A DNA stretch of 28,225 nucleotides from Nemertoderma westbladi (taxonomy: Eukaryota > Xenacoelomorpha > Nemertodermatida > Nemertodermatidae): contig JAUCBJ010008045.1 of the NCBI GenBank assembly GCA_032718475.1, positions 1-28,225 of the forward strand, read 5' to 3'. This document shows positions 26,646 to 28,225 of this stretch, one piece after another. The notes beneath the pieces are model-generated. The model was not told the DNA's origin, did no database searches, and saw nothing but the letters and a program-made list of their open reading frames with translations. How positions within the stretch are numbered: position 1 is the first letter of the stretch; every line of letters begins with the position of its first letter. Both the position numbers and the translations under genes were made by a program.

Positions 26646-28225
26646 ATGTGAATTCCCCAAGTGGTGTAAAACACGAAAGTTGTCTAAATGATAGTAAATT
26701 AAAAATAAAAAGCTAAACTAATAAAGTTAGTTTATTGCCAACTCCAGTGTTATATATAGTTCTGACGTCATCACGGTCATTGTATTAATTTCCTTATATT
26801 GCTCCTTATTTCTGAACCGTTTACACCGAGTATAAAGAAAGATAGTATAAAAAAGCACCAAGAATGGCAGTAAGGATGATTTAAAGTAATCACAGATTAG
26901 TAATTCCCCTCGCGGCGCGGATACAAGGACTTTGTAGTATTTATTCTGTATTTGCCATTATGCATAACATTTTACATTACGTTACTTGTCTTGTCGGTAG
27001 ATGACGAGATTGGTCCATGTTATCTTTAGGAATTGCACAGTAATAATGGCTTATGTGATCCAGATAATGAGGCATCTATTCAAAGGATTGGCTCTGTAAC
27101 TGTGTTTTACTTTAGTTGTGATAGCCAGTCATTGACAGTTAATAGAGTGTGTGGAGTTGAGTTGCCTCCAGTATAATAGTGGTTAGATGCTGCGTCATTC
27201 TACACAACCAACCCCCACACCCCTCCTGAGCTCCCCTGCATTCTCTTAACATCAGCTGTTGCAGCCATTTACTGGAGGAGAGCATACGGCGTGGAGGGAA
27301 TGTTGTATCCTCAGTGGACAATATTGCTGCCTTACGTAGTGAATAATACAGCGTGCCTCCTATCTGCCTATTATATGCCGTATGGAACCAGCATAGCTCA
27401 GTAGCTAGCACATTATATTGAACCTATCCTATTGACTCCGTAATTACATTACTGCTGTACTAAGATAATATAGAGTCTGAGAGTATTGTTGAAAATTAAT
27501 GTTGATACATTTGCTAGTGTTTATTTTAGTACGTAGTAGGCCTACCTATCTAATCTTTATGGGATGGGCTATTAGTTTCTGGTATACCCTGATATCAGTC
27601 GCCTTCATAGGCTTACCGGTACGGCGGCAGGGTGGTAGTACATTGTCCTGTCACTCCTGCTGTCCTGTCTGCCTGTCTATTGTAGTTTTTTGCAAGTAAT
27701 TTTTCCATAAACTGATAAACTGCGACCTAAATCAACTGATCAAGTTATTATAATAATATCCAGGGATATCAGTACCAGTCTGCCAGTACAGCCAGTCTGC
27801 CAGTAGGCCTACAATTTCGACCGAAAAGTGAAAACCTGGTATTCTTCACGTAATATCAGTCAGTCAGTCTGTCAGTAGGTAGGTGATAGGCCTAATACTG
27901 TAATATACAATCGTCCATAGCCTGATAGCCTCAACAAATTCACTACAAATTCGTAAATTAATAAAAATTTATTATTTTTTATTGCTGCTGTATACTGCAG
28001 TACTGGTACTGGTATAGGCCTTAGGCCCCTACCTTTATAGCATTTGTAGTTGTAGCTGTCAGGTACCGGTAGGCCTACTTGAAACGTGACTGTCACGTGT
28101 CACTGCTGCACTGTACCCCGACCCCTGACCCGGGGCCGGGTAAGAGTTGACTGGTTGAGGATCTGTACAACGTGACACTATGCACTATCAGTTCGGTTCC
28201 CCCGTTCCCGTCAAGCGACTTTTTG
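26646..28225. other. non-coding right end, rich in TAGGCCTA and CAGTC words
   Basis: No gene was recognised on either strand. An open frame at 27139-27411 (minus) lacks a known motif. From 27530 to the end the DNA is enriched in TAGGCCTA, ACCGGT and CAGTC/CAGTCTGCCAG words like the region 14560-15800. The last 150 bases are more GC-rich (CCCGGGGCCGGG near 28128) and could be the edge of a regulatory region or gene outside the window. Confidence 0.45.

Noticed and set aside
27380-27410. CATAGCTCAGTAGCTAGCAC resembling a tRNA D-arm (box A)
   Set aside because: No box B, anticodon arm or acceptor pairing follows, so a tRNA gene is not supported.
27139-27411. 90-codon minus-strand open frame
   Set aside because: No recognisable motif, no supporting neighbours and no splice-site pattern.

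Overview
This window is animal genomic DNA, AT-rich and mostly intergenic. It carries two long, intact, apparently single-exon host-type genes, one orphan last exon of a G-protein-coupled receptor, two large retroelements and one small DNA transposon. The protein families (ACE-type peptidase, OTUD4-type deubiquitinase, TRH-receptor-like GPCR) point to a metazoan. The many TAGGCCTA and TACCGGTA palindromes and the poly-G tracts fit a marine invertebrate, possibly an echinoderm or relative, but this is an impression and not a demonstration.

Left end (1-3668): the right part of a G-rich retroelement. A reading frame already open at the left edge encodes a domain resembling the EXD1/WRN-type 3'-5' exonuclease fold. 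It is followed, across one in-frame stop and two frame changes, by three perfect CCHC zinc knuckles. The end looks like a polypurine tract plus a 652-bp TG...CA 3' LTR, with perfect hairpins before and inside it. The 5' LTR and any pol lie outside the window. AT-rich DNA with no recognisable gene follows (3669-6147).

Middle (6148-13063): a complete membrane-anchored M2 peptidase (ACE-like, 679 aa) in one uninterrupted frame. Next is an intact 1329-aa non-LTR retrotransposon protein combining Ulp1-type cysteine protease, CCHC-type finger, reverse transcriptase and R2-type restriction-like endonuclease (NeSL/R2-like). Only 18 bp after its stop codon comes a splice acceptor and the final exon of a peptide-type GPCR. 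If that receptor gene is intact, its earlier exons lie left of the window, and the ACE gene and both retroelements sit inside its intron.

Centre right (13064-20648): about 2.8 kb of non-coding DNA, then a 718-bp hAT-type non-autonomous transposon with perfect 13-bp terminal inverted repeats and an 8-bp target duplication. A perfect 20-bp stem with a 7-nt loop follows. A single-exon OTUD4-like gene (962 aa) comes next, with OTU catalytic domain, Tudor-like domain and a long disordered tail ending in nine heptapeptide repeats.

Right (20649-28225): no convincing gene. It holds the OTUD4 3' UTR, a 4 x 27-bp palindromic tandem repeat, GT-rich and T-rich repeats, a possible tRNA-derived SINE on the minus strand, an inverted 17-bp repeat cassette near 25.7-25.9 kb, and a degenerate 60-80 bp tandem family up to about 26.5 kb. 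The genes do not form a functional cluster. The common thread is retrotransposition: two reverse-transcribed element classes next to two intact intronless genes that are candidate retrogenes.
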